The translations under genes were made by a program, and so were the position numbers. Positions 12,256 to 23,370 of a stretch of DNA of 64,000 nt are shown here, in pieces (the first letter of the stretch is position 1; each line of letters begins with the position of its first letter). Under the pieces are notes generated by a model, which was not told where the DNA came from, did not search any database, and saw only the letters and a list, made by a program, of their open reading frames with translations. This stretch comes from Maratus speciosus (taxonomy: Eukaryota > Arthropoda > Arachnida > Araneae > Salticidae): the NCBI GenBank assembly GCA_963932465.1, contig OZ010791.1, positions 322,706,283 through 322,770,282 of the forward strand, in the 5' to 3' direction.

Positions 12256-13219
12256 CATATATAACGTTATCAACTTTTTGATAATTTTGGGCCCTCTCCC
12301 CCCTTACGATATCATACGTTATCATCCCTCGACCCCCCCCCCTCCCCTCCCGTAATGATATCGTTATCAATGTCGTCTTAAATTCTTTTGATTTTTGGAA
12401 TTTTTCTTTTGTTTGGAGTGATATAGAAACAGTGTTGAATTCAGAGGATGGCACGGGGGGGGATTTCCCCCCTCCCCCCGGAACTCTATAATCCCCCCCC
12501 CCCCCCCCGAAGCCACAGAAATCCTTCCCGCAGAAAAGTGTATGAATTCAATACTGTATGGTTTACCATTTATGGTTATATCAATTTTTGACATACTTTA
12601 ATAATTGAAATGAAGAATCAGATTGAAAGAAGTTAATAAAATATCACTTTATAAATGAAATAACTTTATATCAAATAACACTTAACAGAAATAGTTACTA
12701 TTTAAAAAGTATTTCATAATAGCTTTTTGTTACATAACGCATTCAACAGTAATAATGTTTCTTTGTCCTTGCCCCCTCATAGGCGAAGGACACACAGAAC
12801 TTCTTGTCAACAAAACAGATGTACAACATTTTTTCTCTTTAATTTACTAGTAAACCCAAGTATAATTTCAAACATACTTCGCACATGGTTTGTCGAACAA
12901 CGGATTATATATATATACACGTATGACAGAAGAATATGAATGCCAAACGGTGGGGTATTCCATATTTTGGTTTTAAATAATTTTATAATCATTTAAGGAT
13001 TTTAATAATAACTTTATATTTTCATACAAATAGATAACAGGCTAAAAAAAGATAACATACTATTTTGGTGTAAAGAGTGAGATGCAAATAGAAAGAGGAA
13101 ATTTTGTTTTGATCAAAAATGATAACGATATCGAAAGACAAACCCTCCTTTCGACTAGAGATATCTTAGGCTATCATGTGCCAGACCCCCCTCCCCCGAA
13201 AATGATAACGTTATATATG
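12256..13219. mobile_element. ~960-bp element with ends CATATATAACGTTATCA
   Basis: A 17-bp inverted repeat (12256-12272 and 13203-13219) is exact. Just inside both ends are C/G-runs and clusters of GATAACG and GATATCGTTATC motifs. The interior has a C-run at about 12494-12510. No target duplication or transposase is seen, so the superfamily is open. Confidence 0.6.
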
Positions 13220-13469
13220 CATTGCACTTAACTGTTAGCTTGTGATTATTGCGAAAGAACTGGAAAAATATTTGATTTTTAATTCGAAACTTTGTTTCAA
13301 TATATATAATTTATATTTTTCATATGGAAATGCTTTCTGGTGCTGTTAGATCGCAATCTAATATATATATATATTAAGGGTAAAAAAATCTATTGGACTT
13401 TTCAATTGAAATGCTTCTCAAGTATGTTCGGCATATCGGGCAGTATCTTCTGTAACCCGGGAAAACCAA

Positions 13470-13660
13470 GTTGAATCCTTGGTTTCTGTTAAATTGGAAA
13501 TAATAATTGATTAGGGAATAGTCGCGAAAATAATTTAAATAAGAATAAATTTTCAGAGATTAACGTATCATTTTCAGAGGTTGTCCTTCACGCGAATTCT
13601 TTTCTTTTGTTTCAGAAGGAAAGAAAAAACAGAAATTCTGAATCCATTTGTTTCACGACG
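13470..13660 (+). repeat. family A copy A2, left fragment
   Basis: Carries the unit's 'gtccttcacgcgaattctttt' block and ends at TTTCACGACG, where the Transib is inserted. The unit resumes at 16304. Confidence 0.75.
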
Positions 13661-16303
13661 CACAGTGGGGCAAAATCCCAAAAAGCTGGCCAAAAGTCGA
13701 AAAATAACGTTACTATTTAGGAAATTTTGACTATACAGATGGCTAGAATAATGTTTGGAGGGTCAGAATCTATATTTATAAAAAGGTTTTCGTTTTGCTT
13801 TGGCAACCTGTATCATTTCAAATATGACGCTTGGAGGATTATCATCTGAGGCGAACAAAAAGTGCAAAACAAAGGTTCTTCTAAACACATGCTACATTTT
13901 TTCATATCATCCGATTTTAATGCTTTAAAATGGATTCACACGATGATAGTATGTACTTTTTTTGCCCATGTTGAAAAAATTATATTAAGTACATAAAATT
14001 TAATAATTCAATGATTATTTTTGATAATTTTCTTTTCAAAAATATATTATTTTTTTGCTTTCAAACATCAAAAAGTTTAAAAGTTCCACGGTGTTCCGAA
14101 ACGACATATAGTGAAAACAATAGCCTGAACTATTATCTAATGAATCATGAAAAATTAGCTGCCAAAAACTGCCATTCTGCATTTCGTGCAGGTTTTTGTA
14201 ACCAAAAGTAAAAATATTGTTTTTTTAGTCGCTTCAAAAGCTATGACATTTATTACTTTACACAGTAATTTAACTGTCAAACATTTTGGAAATTTTTAGA
14301 TTATTCAGTTTTGTGATAGATTATTATGTACTATATTACAAATAAGTATTATAATCATAAGCATAAAGGAATTTGATAAGCAAGATTAGTAACAAAAAAA
14401 ATGAAAAGAATTCTCTATCATCGGTACAATAGAAATACATTCTCTTACCTTTATAGCCAATAATTTTGTGTATGCTATCGTAATTAGAAGAGTTATCTTG
14501 TCAATTGCAATCTTTGCTAGATCATATTGCAGCACGTATTTTATTACTGCAAACGGAAATTATTAAGAATATGACTTTCGAGAACATTAGCAATCTGAAT
14601 TTTATTTTCAAGGGGGATGTGATAGTACATCTGGTCAAAGTCCTTTTAAACAAAAATTTAGCGTTGATGATGGTAGAAATTATGTTCAAATAGCTTTTTC
14701 ACTTCTTTAGTGCCACTAGAACTTAAGTGTTGCGAATAATTGAGAAATCGTTATCTGGAAAAATTCGAGATCTTCATGTCCTCGATTTTTTAGGCTCATC
14801 AGAATCCATTTTTTGCACAAAAATACGGAAGCTACTGTCCATGAAATGGATTATATTACGGATCAGGAGAGTAATCTTATTCCTTTTAAAACAATCATTG
14901 ATAGAAAATAAGTAGGCGTTAATTACAAACTAGCTTTAACGATGATTGATTGTAAAAATTTTATTGTCATTATTAGTAATTTGTCAACTCAACGTTGATA
15001 CCTATATCAGGCAACTTCAAACCAGTTTAATAATCTTGATGACATTTTCAAAATAAAAGTGAATGAAAATCATTTACAATTCGGGATGTCTACGTCACAT
15101 GCACCTGTATAAGATCTTTTGAGTGTAGCTTTCATTTGGCATACAAACGGGATATAAAGGAATCGCAAGTGTGCACTCCTGACAAGAAGAAAAAAAAAAT
15201 TGCAAAACAAAATTTACAAAAAAGATTTCGTTTACAATTAGGACTTCTCGTCGATAAATCAGAGCTCTGATTTGGAAGCACAAATGATTACAACACAGCT
15301 CGTCGATTCTTTGAAAACGCAACTATTTCTGCTTCCATAAGGAGCGTAGACGAAGATTTGATCAAATGATTCCACGTCATATTACAAGTAATTTCTTAAC
15401 ATTCATTTGAACAATTTCGTGGATTATTGCTCACAAACAGTTTGTAAATTCGTCGAATTCTATTCCTAGTTCTATATGCCAACTCCAATGCAGAAACTAC
15501 TTATTCATGGGACAGAAATAATAGCTTCCTCATTATTACCTGTTGGGCAAATGTCGGGAGATGCTCAAGAATCGTGCAACAAATTGATAAAAAAGTATGG
15601 AGAAGATTTCTCCCTAAAATGCAGTAGGACGTAAACAATGTAATATTTTTTGCGGCTTATAATGTTATCAGATCCCTTCATTTCAAGCTTACGTAAATTA
15701 ACATCGAAGAAACTAATATCCTTGCCCATAGAAGCACAAAAACTTCTGTAAAATATTTTGACACCTCCCCTTCTGAAGAGTCTACTTAGTATACTACAGA
15801 TGATTCAGGAGATGAATTTTAGAATATCCTTTAGTTTTATTTTAATAATATATAGAAATTAAACCTTGTAGTATTTTATTTTTCATTAATGTGCTTAATT
15901 GTACTTCATAAATAAATATTCATCGTTTAATTTCGATTAAAAACATCTTAGTTCCTTGATAACACCTTGTAACGTTTAGCCTCGAAACTTTTTAATTTCG
16001 AAACTCGAAATATTTTATTTAAATCTAATTGTTTTTGTTTTTAATTCGTCATGTTTTTAAATTTAATTTTTGAATCGTACAGCATCCTCAAAAGTACCTG
16101 TATACGAAATTTCATAGAAATGGAATAACTTTCAAAGCATTTTAATTTTAAGTCTGCCATATTGGATCCGCCATTTTGTATTTTACAATTTTAATTTTAG
16201 AATCGAGATCAGCCTCCTGAAAAACACCTGTGTACGAAATTTCGTGGCATTTAAATAACTTTTTCATATTTTGGCCAGCTTTTCGGGATTTTGCCCCACT
16301 GTG
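13661..16303 (+). mobile_element. Transib DNA transposon relic (RAG1-related)
   Basis: Terminal inverted repeats of 35 bp with one mismatch start CACAGTGGGGCAAAATCCC and end in its complement (16269-16303). The flanks CGACG and CGACA form a 5-bp target duplication with one mismatch. Transib elements are known for 5-bp duplications and for ends resembling the CACAGTG heptamer of V(D)J recombination signals. The interior carries a broken plus-strand transposase (separate entry). The element interrupts family A copy A2, so it is younger than that repeat. It is not autonomous now because of stops and frameshifts. Confidence 0.9.
14490..15800 (+). pseudogene. Transib transposase, degenerate
   Basis: This encoded the DDE-type transposase of the Transib family, which is related to the RAG1 core. 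Translating the plus strand across frames recovers ordered family blocks: LQSLLDHIAARIL (about 14503); CDSTSGQSPFKQKF (14618 on), whose CD matches the first catalytic Asp region of the family; KLALTMID (Asp codon 14948-14950); STQR followed by a stop where the zinc-knuckle Cys is expected (14984-14998); FGMSTSHAP; KRFRLQLGLLVDK; NTARRFF; MPTPMQKLLIHG (15476 on); and AQESCNK, whose Glu (15569-15571) aligns with the RAG1 catalytic Glu region; then SDPFISSLRK. At least six stops and several frameshifts break it. The N-terminus before 14490 is not recognised. The family call rests on remembered conserved motifs, so a profile search should confirm it. Confidence 0.85.
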
Positions 16304-16358
16304 CGACATCACCAAATAACAGGACAATATGATTGATCAATAAGAAACCAAATTCAAA
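16304..16358 (+). repeat. family A copy A2, middle fragment
   Basis: Continues copy A2 after the Transib (AATATGATTGATCAATAAG) and stops at TTCAAA, exactly where the Helitron begins. Confidence 0.8.
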
Positions 16359-17272
16359 TCTAATATATAAAAATGAAAATTTGTCTGTCTGTCTGTAATT
16401 CTACACAAATTCTACACAGTTTGGAAGCCAGAATTGTGAAATATTACATACATGTTTATTAAAACACGGCCGAGGCAACTAAAGTAATCCGGAATAGAAA
16501 TAATTTATAGTTAATTTTTAATTAATAAAAAACCACCAATTTAACAGTAATTTCCTATTAAATGTAAACATTTTTCGTTATAGCAGTTGCCAACAATTAA
16601 AAATCCACAGTAAAATATTTACCACAACAATTACTTTCCTATTGCAAGGTTTCCATGTGAAAAATTAAAATGAAATAGTTTGACGAATTAAGAAATAAGT
16701 GAATATTGCGACATATTTTAAATATCGAGGCTAACGAAAAAAAAAAGGCTACTGCGGTGCTTTACGCGTATCTTTTTTTACAGACCGTTGGAGTCACGTG
16801 ATGCTCGAATGCACCAATGCAGGTGTACGGAAAAAGAGCATGACGTCACTCTAGCGGTCTGTAAAAAAAGATATGAGGAATGCACTGCGGTAGCCTGTCT
16901 TTCTGGCTAGCCTCGGGCAATATAATGGACGTCAGCAGGTGAATATGTAACGTTATATGAGTTTGAAAAAACGTATTGAAACATGATAAAAACCCGATTA
17001 TGGAAATATTGCCCTATTTTAACATTTTAAGGTTCTCTGAATTTGTTTTCTCAATTTTCTTAATCTATCCAATGTGTGTATGCGTGTGTATTTGAATTTC
17101 CACAAAGGTTTAGGTTCCTAGAGCTCATTCTTAGTAAAGAACTGAAATATAGATGGCTTTACTGGGGTTTTTTTGTTTGTTTCTTTGTTTTATACCGTAT
17201 GTTTAATTTTGAAAATGATTTTTCAAAACAAACATTCGTAAAATTCCGGGAAACGCCAGGTACTTTAGCTAT
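16359..17272 (+). mobile_element. non-autonomous Helitron
   Basis: Starts TCTAATATATAAAAATG, followed by TCTG repeats, and ends GGTACTTTAGCTAT after a GC-richer stretch (CCGGGAAACGCCAGG). Flanking sequence matches the uninterrupted family A site TTCAAA^TATCATATAC, so insertion was between A and T without a target duplication. That is the hallmark of rolling-circle Helitrons (5' TC, 3' CTRR). The last bases are CTAT instead of CTAG, one mutation away. It has no Rep/helicase coding. Confidence 0.85.
16726..16915. mobile_element. 190-bp foldback MITE inside the Helitron
   Basis: Ends CGAGGCTAACGAAAA and TTCTGGCTAGCCTCG; arms of about 65 bp share CTACTGCGGT-type and TTTTTTTACAGACCG blocks inverted. 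It lies wholly within the Helitron, so it was either captured by it or inserted later. Confidence 0.75.
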
Positions 17273-17853
17273 TATCATATACAAATTATCCGAAGCAGAA
17301 CACCGCATATGGATATTTGTTATGCATGATTATGGAACGATTACAGTTGTTAGGTAGTGTTTAAATTGGCTTTTCTAGTCTGTATTTTTTTTTTTATTAC
17401 AGGTTGAAAAGAACTCGAAAACAAATGTCATTTTGTGATAGCAGATAAATGAATAGTATTTCTACTGAGTAAGAAAAATCTTTATTGAATATAAACTGCA
17501 TAATTTTTTTCAACCTTTTCCAACTCTATCAGTATAGTAAAAGTGTTGTTGGTAGTTAATTTCTCTAAAATTGGAAATGGTTATTGAAAAGAAAATACTC
17601 TCGCAGACAATTTAAATCAGAATAAATTTTTAGAGGTTACTATTTTAAGAAGTCATCATTCACGCTAATTCGTTCTCTTATGTATGAGAATCTATTGGGA
17701 GAAAAGACACAATTCATGATTCTATACTGCTTTGGTCACGAAATACGCGCATAATATAATTGATCAATACGGAACAACTTCAAATATCATTCCCTTAAGT
17801 GAAAGTTGCACTCCTCATAAAAACAGAGATTTGTAATTCATCATTATGGAACT
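17273..17853 (+). repeat. family A copies A2 end and A3 start
   Basis: Begins with the end of copy A2 (TATCATATACAAATTATCCG) after the Helitron. It passes through the 'tgtcattttgtgatagcag' and 'aagtcatcattcacgc' blocks and reaches the next GTCACGAAATA block at 17738, so units are arranged head to tail. It is interrupted at about 17853 by the foldback element. Confidence 0.7.
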
Positions 17854-19305
17854 ATTAGTAGAAGTGCAGGTAAAATTGTCGAAAGAATTGAGTAACATAC
17901 AAAAACTGATGGCCATTAACGGAACTTTGAGAAAACTTCGTTTTGGCACTAGAAATGAAGCTCTGATGAGTCCCCCAAAATAAAGTTGTTTTACCCTGTT
18001 TTTGGGCGACAAAAGGGAGGAAATCAAATTTTATTAAGTAGGTCAAGTGGGGAATCATTTATTATCTTTTTTAAAATTCTGACTTGAATCACACCATCTA
18101 AAAGTCCTTACGATTATGTTGTACAAAGTTACGGCAGTTTTTATGAATAAAAAATCGACATTTATACTTTATGCATGTAAAATAGTTTTTTACAGTAACA
18201 ACTGATCGCTATTCACGAAAATTTGAGAAGAACATCGTTTTGGCACTAGAAATGAAGATCCGTTGAGTCTCCAAAAATAAAGTTGTTTTACCGCATTTTA
18301 AGGGGGCAAAGAGGGGCATTTTTACTTGTTGGAATTCAACTTTTTTTAATTACGTCAAGAGGGGTATCGTTTTGTATGTATTTTTTAATTCTGAATCGAA
18401 TGATACCATCCGCAATTCGATACGATCATTCGTTACAAAGTTGGGCAGATTTCATGATTACAAAATCATAAATGGTTTTATGAATACAAAATTATGAATA
18501 TACGGATTTTGACAACTTTAATGACCTTGAAGAAGACTCAGCTTATCCTGATTTTGATTGTTGCTATTTTGTGGACATTTAATAAGTTTGATATTGCTTG
18601 ATACGATATAAAGCTATGTTTTGAACGTAAAAAAAATGTGACAAAGATGTGCTCAATAATAAAGTATAATTTTCGACTTTGTATTCATAAAACCTATCAT
18701 AACTTTGTAATGAATTATTGTAGCGACTTTCGGATGGTGTCATTCAATTCAGAATTAAAAAAATACATAAGAAACGATATCCCACTTGACCTAACTGAAA
18801 AAAGTTGAATTTTCCCCCAAATGAAAATGCCCCTTAGCCCCCAAAATACGGTAAAACCACTTTATTTTGGGGAACTCACAGGATCTTCATTTTTAGTGCT
18901 AAAACAATGTTCTTTCCAAATTTTTGTGAATGGCCATCAGTTGTTACTGTAAATACCTGTTTTACCTACATAAAATATAATTTTCGACTTTGTATTCATA
19001 AAACCTACCGTAACTTTTCAACGAATAATCGTCTCGATTTGCGAATAGTGTCAATCGATTCAGAATTAAAAAAATACATTAGAAACAATACCCTACTTGA
19101 CTTACTTAAAAAAAAAATTAATTTTCCGTTACCTGAGTTAAAAATGCACCCCCCCCCCTTATTACCCCCAAAACATGGTAAAACAACTTTGTTTTTTGGG
19201 AACTCATCGGGCCTTTATTTCTGGTGCCAAAACGAAGTTCTTCCCAAATTTTGGTGAATGGCCATCAGTTGTTTAACCCCCCCCCCCATTTTACCTGTAC
19301 TATAC
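17854..19305 (+). mobile_element. foldback element with tandem-repeat arms, copy 1
   Basis: Left arm (about 17854-18480) holds two roughly 340-bp units sharing TTCGTTTTGGCACTAGAAAT and 'aaagttgttttaccg'. The right arm (about 18655-19305) holds the same units reversed, and both outer ends carry CAGGTAAAA or its complement. Between the arms is a unique centre with ATGAATATACGGATTTTGAC. Variable G/C-runs lie in every unit. The second copy (38120-39740) has the same centre in opposite orientation, showing a single mobile unit. No coding sequence is present. The arm structure resembles Foldback/Galileo-type elements, but the class is not established. Confidence 0.75.
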
Positions 19306-20220
19306 AGTGCATAGGTAATGTTTGAATGAACAGTTCTGAACAGTTGATCATCTTTTAGGGGCTTCCTAGTTGCAGCCAATTTTACGCCCAGTGAGTATGA
19401 AATGTATTGCAAAAATAAATGAGCCATTGGGAGAAAGATAAAATGTAGTTAAAAACTACTTACATTTGGCGTTGAATTTCTGTGCTTCTTTATATTTTTC
19501 TCTGTTATTACTGGTTGAAAAAAGATTACTTGGAAACAAATGCCATTTTGTGATAGCAGAAAAAAATGAAAAAGTTCCTGTAGAAGAGTAAGTAAAATCT
19601 TTATTGGAGATAAAATGCATATTTTTTTTCAGCATTTATTAATTCTGTAACCACAGTTAAAGTGTTGCAGGTGATTAATTTCCGTTAAATTGAAAATGAT
19701 TATTGAAAAAGTATCATGCAAACAATTTAAATCAGAATAGAAATGTTGGATTAGCTTTATTATTTTAAGAAGTCGTCATTCACGCAAATACTTTCCTTTT
19801 ATATCTGAGAAAGTAAAGAGAGAAAAGAAAGAAACGTTGATTCTATTCTGTTTTGGTCACGAAATGAGCGTATATATACGATTAATCAATAAGGAACCAA
19901 GTTCAAATATCATATACAAATTAAGTGAAAGCTGAACACCTCATAAAGACAGAGATTTGTTGTTTCCTTTTCATCGCACGATCACAAAAGGGTAGAAAAC
20001 ATTTTAATTAGCTCTACGCTTCAATATATTTAAGCAAATTTGTTTACACTTAACTCTTATTATTACTGTCAGAAAAATGGTTACTAGAAAATAAATCGTG
20101 CTTTGCAACAATAGAATAATTGAAAGTTTATCTATAGATAGAAGTAAAATTTTTTTCATATGCTCTTCAGCTTTTTTTTTCACATTTTCTAATGCAAATA
20201 ATATAATTTAGCTAATATGT
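19306..20220 (+). repeat. family A copies A3 (end) and A4
   Basis: Resumes with GCATAGGTAATGTTTGAAT after the foldback element. A short unrelated insert (about 19330-19465) follows, then the unit's 'atgccattttgtgatagcag' and 'aagtcgtcattcacgc' blocks and the next GGTCACGAAATGAGCG block at 19854. Diverged sequence continues to about 20220. Confidence 0.65.
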
Positions 20221-20419
20221 TTTGAAAATTTCCTTGAGCTGGAAATATAATTGATCAAATAAAATACTTGCAGAAATGATATATTTTCATGTTAAGATAT
20301 TACGAAATATCCTTAATGCCAGAATATTGATTCTGTTAGCAGAATCTAAAATTTAACATTTATAATGATGTCCATTATTTAGAATGAATCTCAGAAAATT
20401 CCCCCGGTAATTCACATTT

Positions 20420-20860
20420 TAATAAGAAGATATCAGAGACGAGTTTAATGAATTTCTAAAGAAAAACATTTTAGCGATTAACTTATTTCGTCATTCTTGC
20501 TCATTTTTTCAGTTTACTTCTGAGAATGTCATTTGAGAAAATACAAATATAAACTAAGAGAAAATACAAACTATTTCTCCTTAGTCACGAAATAAGAAGA
20601 TAATATGATTGATCAATAAGAAACAAAATTCAGACATCATATACAAGTTAAGTGAAAGCTTTAGGCGTTATAAAGATAGAAATTTCTTATTTCTTTTTAT
20701 CGAATGATCACAATAGTCAAGAAAGGTTTAAATTAGTATTTAATTTTTGTTTATAAGTAAATTTGTTATTATTGATAGAAAAATAATTATTAGTAAACAA
20801 ATGGCTTATTGTGATAGCAGAAAAATCAACTCTTTTCATAATGATAACAAATAAGATGAA
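20420..20860 (+). repeat. family A copy A5
   Basis: Contains AGTCACGAAATAAG, AATATGATTGATCAATAAG, ATATACAAGTTAAGTGAAA, ATCGAATGATCACAATAG and 'tgtgatagcagaaaaat' in the family order. Confidence 0.7.
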
Positions 20861-21058
20861 AGTATTTCTGTAATTCTCTAACACCTGCTAAAAGTTTTGT
20901 AAACAAAACAAAAGAAAAGTGATTCTGATTGTTAATGTTTATTTAATTCAAACAAATCACCTTTTAAAAGCTGTATTTTTGCATCAGATTTACAATGGTT
21001 AATTTCAGACTTACTAAAACTGTATACGAATTGAATATTTCCAACTGAGTGAAAAAAT

Positions 21059-21129
21059 GCCCAGGCCGGGAATCGAACCCAGATCCTTGGCTCACAGGGC
21101 CAATGCTCTATCGTTTAAGCTAACTAGAC
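21059..21129 (-). repeat. tRNA-derived SINE head with near-complete cloverleaf
   Basis: On the minus strand, D-arm GCTT...GAGC, a perfect anticodon stem TTGGC/GCCAA with loop CCTGTGA (anticodon TGT, Thr), and a T-arm with an intact B box GGTTCGATTCC can be folded. Six of seven acceptor pairs are possible (G-U included). The 3' CCA region runs into ATTTTTTCACTC shared with a partner copy at 21312, which indicates a SINE rather than a single-copy tRNA gene. A functional tRNA-Thr is not excluded. Confidence 0.65.
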
Positions 21130-21311
21130 TGACAACCGGAGAGCACATTTTGCTCAGATAACCTTATTGGTAATAACATCTGGTCTGCTATACAGACAGC
21201 TCAACAGATTAAATCGCATGTAAGGAAATCCATATAAACGATGGGTACGTAGATATACTATTATTTTAACATAAACTGATTGGTAAAGTTATATCCTTTA
21301 GTAAAGTTATA

Positions 21312-21440
21312 CCTTAGTTTTTGGCTCTGTAAGCCAAGGATCTGGGTTCAATTCCCGTCCTGGGCATTTTTTCGCTCAGTTGGGAATATTCAATTTGTAT
21401 GATAACTTTACTAATCAATTTGATTGTGTTAAAATAATAG
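21312..21440 (+). repeat. partner SINE copy, opposite orientation
   Basis: Shares AGCCAAGGATCTGGGTTC, CTGGGCATTTTTTC and the tail AACTTTACTAATCAA with the minus-strand copy, but lacks the 5' half of the tRNA-like head. The two copies form an inverted pair about 180 bp apart. Confidence 0.7.
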
Positions 21441-22400
21441 TTTATTACAACTTTGTTTTTATAATATATATCTACTATATATATATATATATTATATAAA
21501 AATTTTACTTTGCGATATTCCTGTAAATTATAGTAATTTTCATGCATATTCACTATTTCCCCATTTCTTAATAATGTTCTATTAGTTATTCCTATTTAAT
21601 TTCCCTTTAATTTAAAATGCGTACATTAAAAATTATCTTATTCAAAACTTTAATCTAAAGCTTTTGATCTCTTCATATTTTTATCAGCTATCCAAACTAT
21701 AATATTCTGAGAGAAGTTTTTTATTTTCAAATGTTTTAAAAAGCCATTTTATTATTTTTATTTCCAATCTTCATTCCACGAATTTGGTTTATCGCGCATT
21801 TCGATACTAGGCTTTTTACTTCAAAAACATTACTCTACTAGATAAGGGACTCTTTCGCCTTATGCCACTCCTCTTTCGCGTCATTAGCTTAGCTGCTCAT
21901 CTCCGGACGTCAGTTTTCACTGATTTGTTCGTTTGTGTGCTACGTCGGTAATTGTTTTCCCCCGAGAGTCTGAACTTGGAGGTCAGATTCTGTTTTGTTT
22001 CAAGTCGTCCAGAAAATGTTATTTGGTGTCTATTAATCTCTAAATTGCTTCTGATAATCTTATAGCATGACATAGTCTCATGCCAAAGCCTGAAGGCTTC
22101 ACGGAATTTTATTACAATGTGGGACTAGTTTAAAATTTTATCTCTGATGAGTAAACGTCTTCGAATGGCAAGCTGACTTCTTTTTCCTTTCATGGAGAAA
22201 TCTCTGGATTCCTCAATCCATTCCCTTGTTTACACTTACGCCATCACCGTATGAATTAATAATACGACTACAAACAACCATCCTGTTTTCTCACTTGCAG
22301 CTATACGCTAATACATCGAAATATTCTTCGCATCAATCGAATAAATAAGCAGCATAAGCCACGATTTCACAACTAAAATGTTCTACCTGATATTAGCTGT
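21441..22400. other. intergenic; TA microsatellite and a more complex stretch
   Basis: TA repeats lie at about 21466-21496. From about 21840 to 22280 the composition is more balanced than around it and not low complexity, but no splice-flanked frame or known motif was found. Confidence 0.45.
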
Positions 22401-22409
22401 TACCAACAA

Positions 22410-22605
22410 ACTTTATATATATATATCTATATATATATAATAAATTTGAAATCACAAATATATGAATAAACTGGTAAAGTTCTAAAGATGAATTAGAAAT
22501 GAACATAGGAAATATATATATATATATAGTAAAGATGAAATCACAAATACATGAACAAATGGTAAAATTTTACAGATGAGCATAATATGAACATAGGAGA
22601 CCAGT
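22410..22605 (+). repeat. TA microsatellites and a ~90-bp tandem duplication
   Basis: Two copies of a segment beginning GAAATCACAAATA and ending ATGAACATAGGA (about 22448-22510 and 22538-22600) are separated by a TA tract. Confidence 0.7.
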
Positions 22606-23084
22606 ATGTAAAATAAGAAACTATGAAAATAACCCACATAATCGTCAGAGGAGTTTGCACGTTTAAATTCATAGTGAAGATACGTTATTTCATCCAATTT
22701 TGTTGGCATTAAGCTTAAAATGACAAAATTTAGCTCTTAATAGTGCATCATAAAACAGAATAAATGATAAAAAACCAAGAGATCTAAAGAAAAATAACCC
22801 TCACACAAGATATAAAAAATTGAAAAATGATTAGAGCACAATGTCTCAATTATAGACAAGAATCCAAGGCTCAAGAAAGTTGACCCACAATATTGTAACA
22901 TATGAGGATGCAATCAGATTTAAGACTATTAAATCATGTGGCCAGAAATTAGTTACTGAAAACTAAAACATTGCTGCCATATGGTGGGAAAGAGGAAAAT
23001 ACATATATAACCTCGAATAAAATAATTGAAGATTGATGAAAGTTCATGTCATAATATCACGTGCCTTTATTTTGAGTCCAGAAG

Positions 23085-23370
23085 TCCAGTGGCGGAGACG
23101 CCACTGTAGACCTGGTTAGACCTGGCTATCAGACAACAGATTCAGAGTTCGTCCCGGACTGTGAAAAATTCACCCAGCCTTTCATCAGTTTGAGTTTGAT
23201 AAAAAAAGTACCAACCTTGCTTGGAAACTAAACACCGAGGGTTCCGCTTTAGGCTGACCACTTGACCTGTGCTTATGCTATAGCACTTCGGGGTCCAGGG
23301 TAAAAAAACAGGGCTGGGCACTGTAGCACCTAATTCTTAATGGATCGTCAAGCCACAGGTTTAGTTTAGT
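23085..23370 (+). repeat. SINE with Ceph-like core, degraded copy
   Basis: Same family as 58605-58897. Shared blocks in order: CAGCCTTTCATC, TTGATAA-AA-GTACCAA, CTTGCTT, ACCGAGGGT, GGGCACTGTAG and GCCACAGGTT near the 3' end. The tRNA-like head is worn. Confidence 0.75.

Noticed and set aside
12140..12594. Two overlapping minus-strand frames of 104 and 75 codons
   Set aside because: They run through C/G-runs and low-complexity text inside a transposon-like element; Gly/Pro runs come from the homopolymers and no domain is seen.
15095..15322. 75-codon minus-strand frame
   Set aside because: It lies opposite the degenerate Transib transposase, whose plus-strand motifs explain the sequence.
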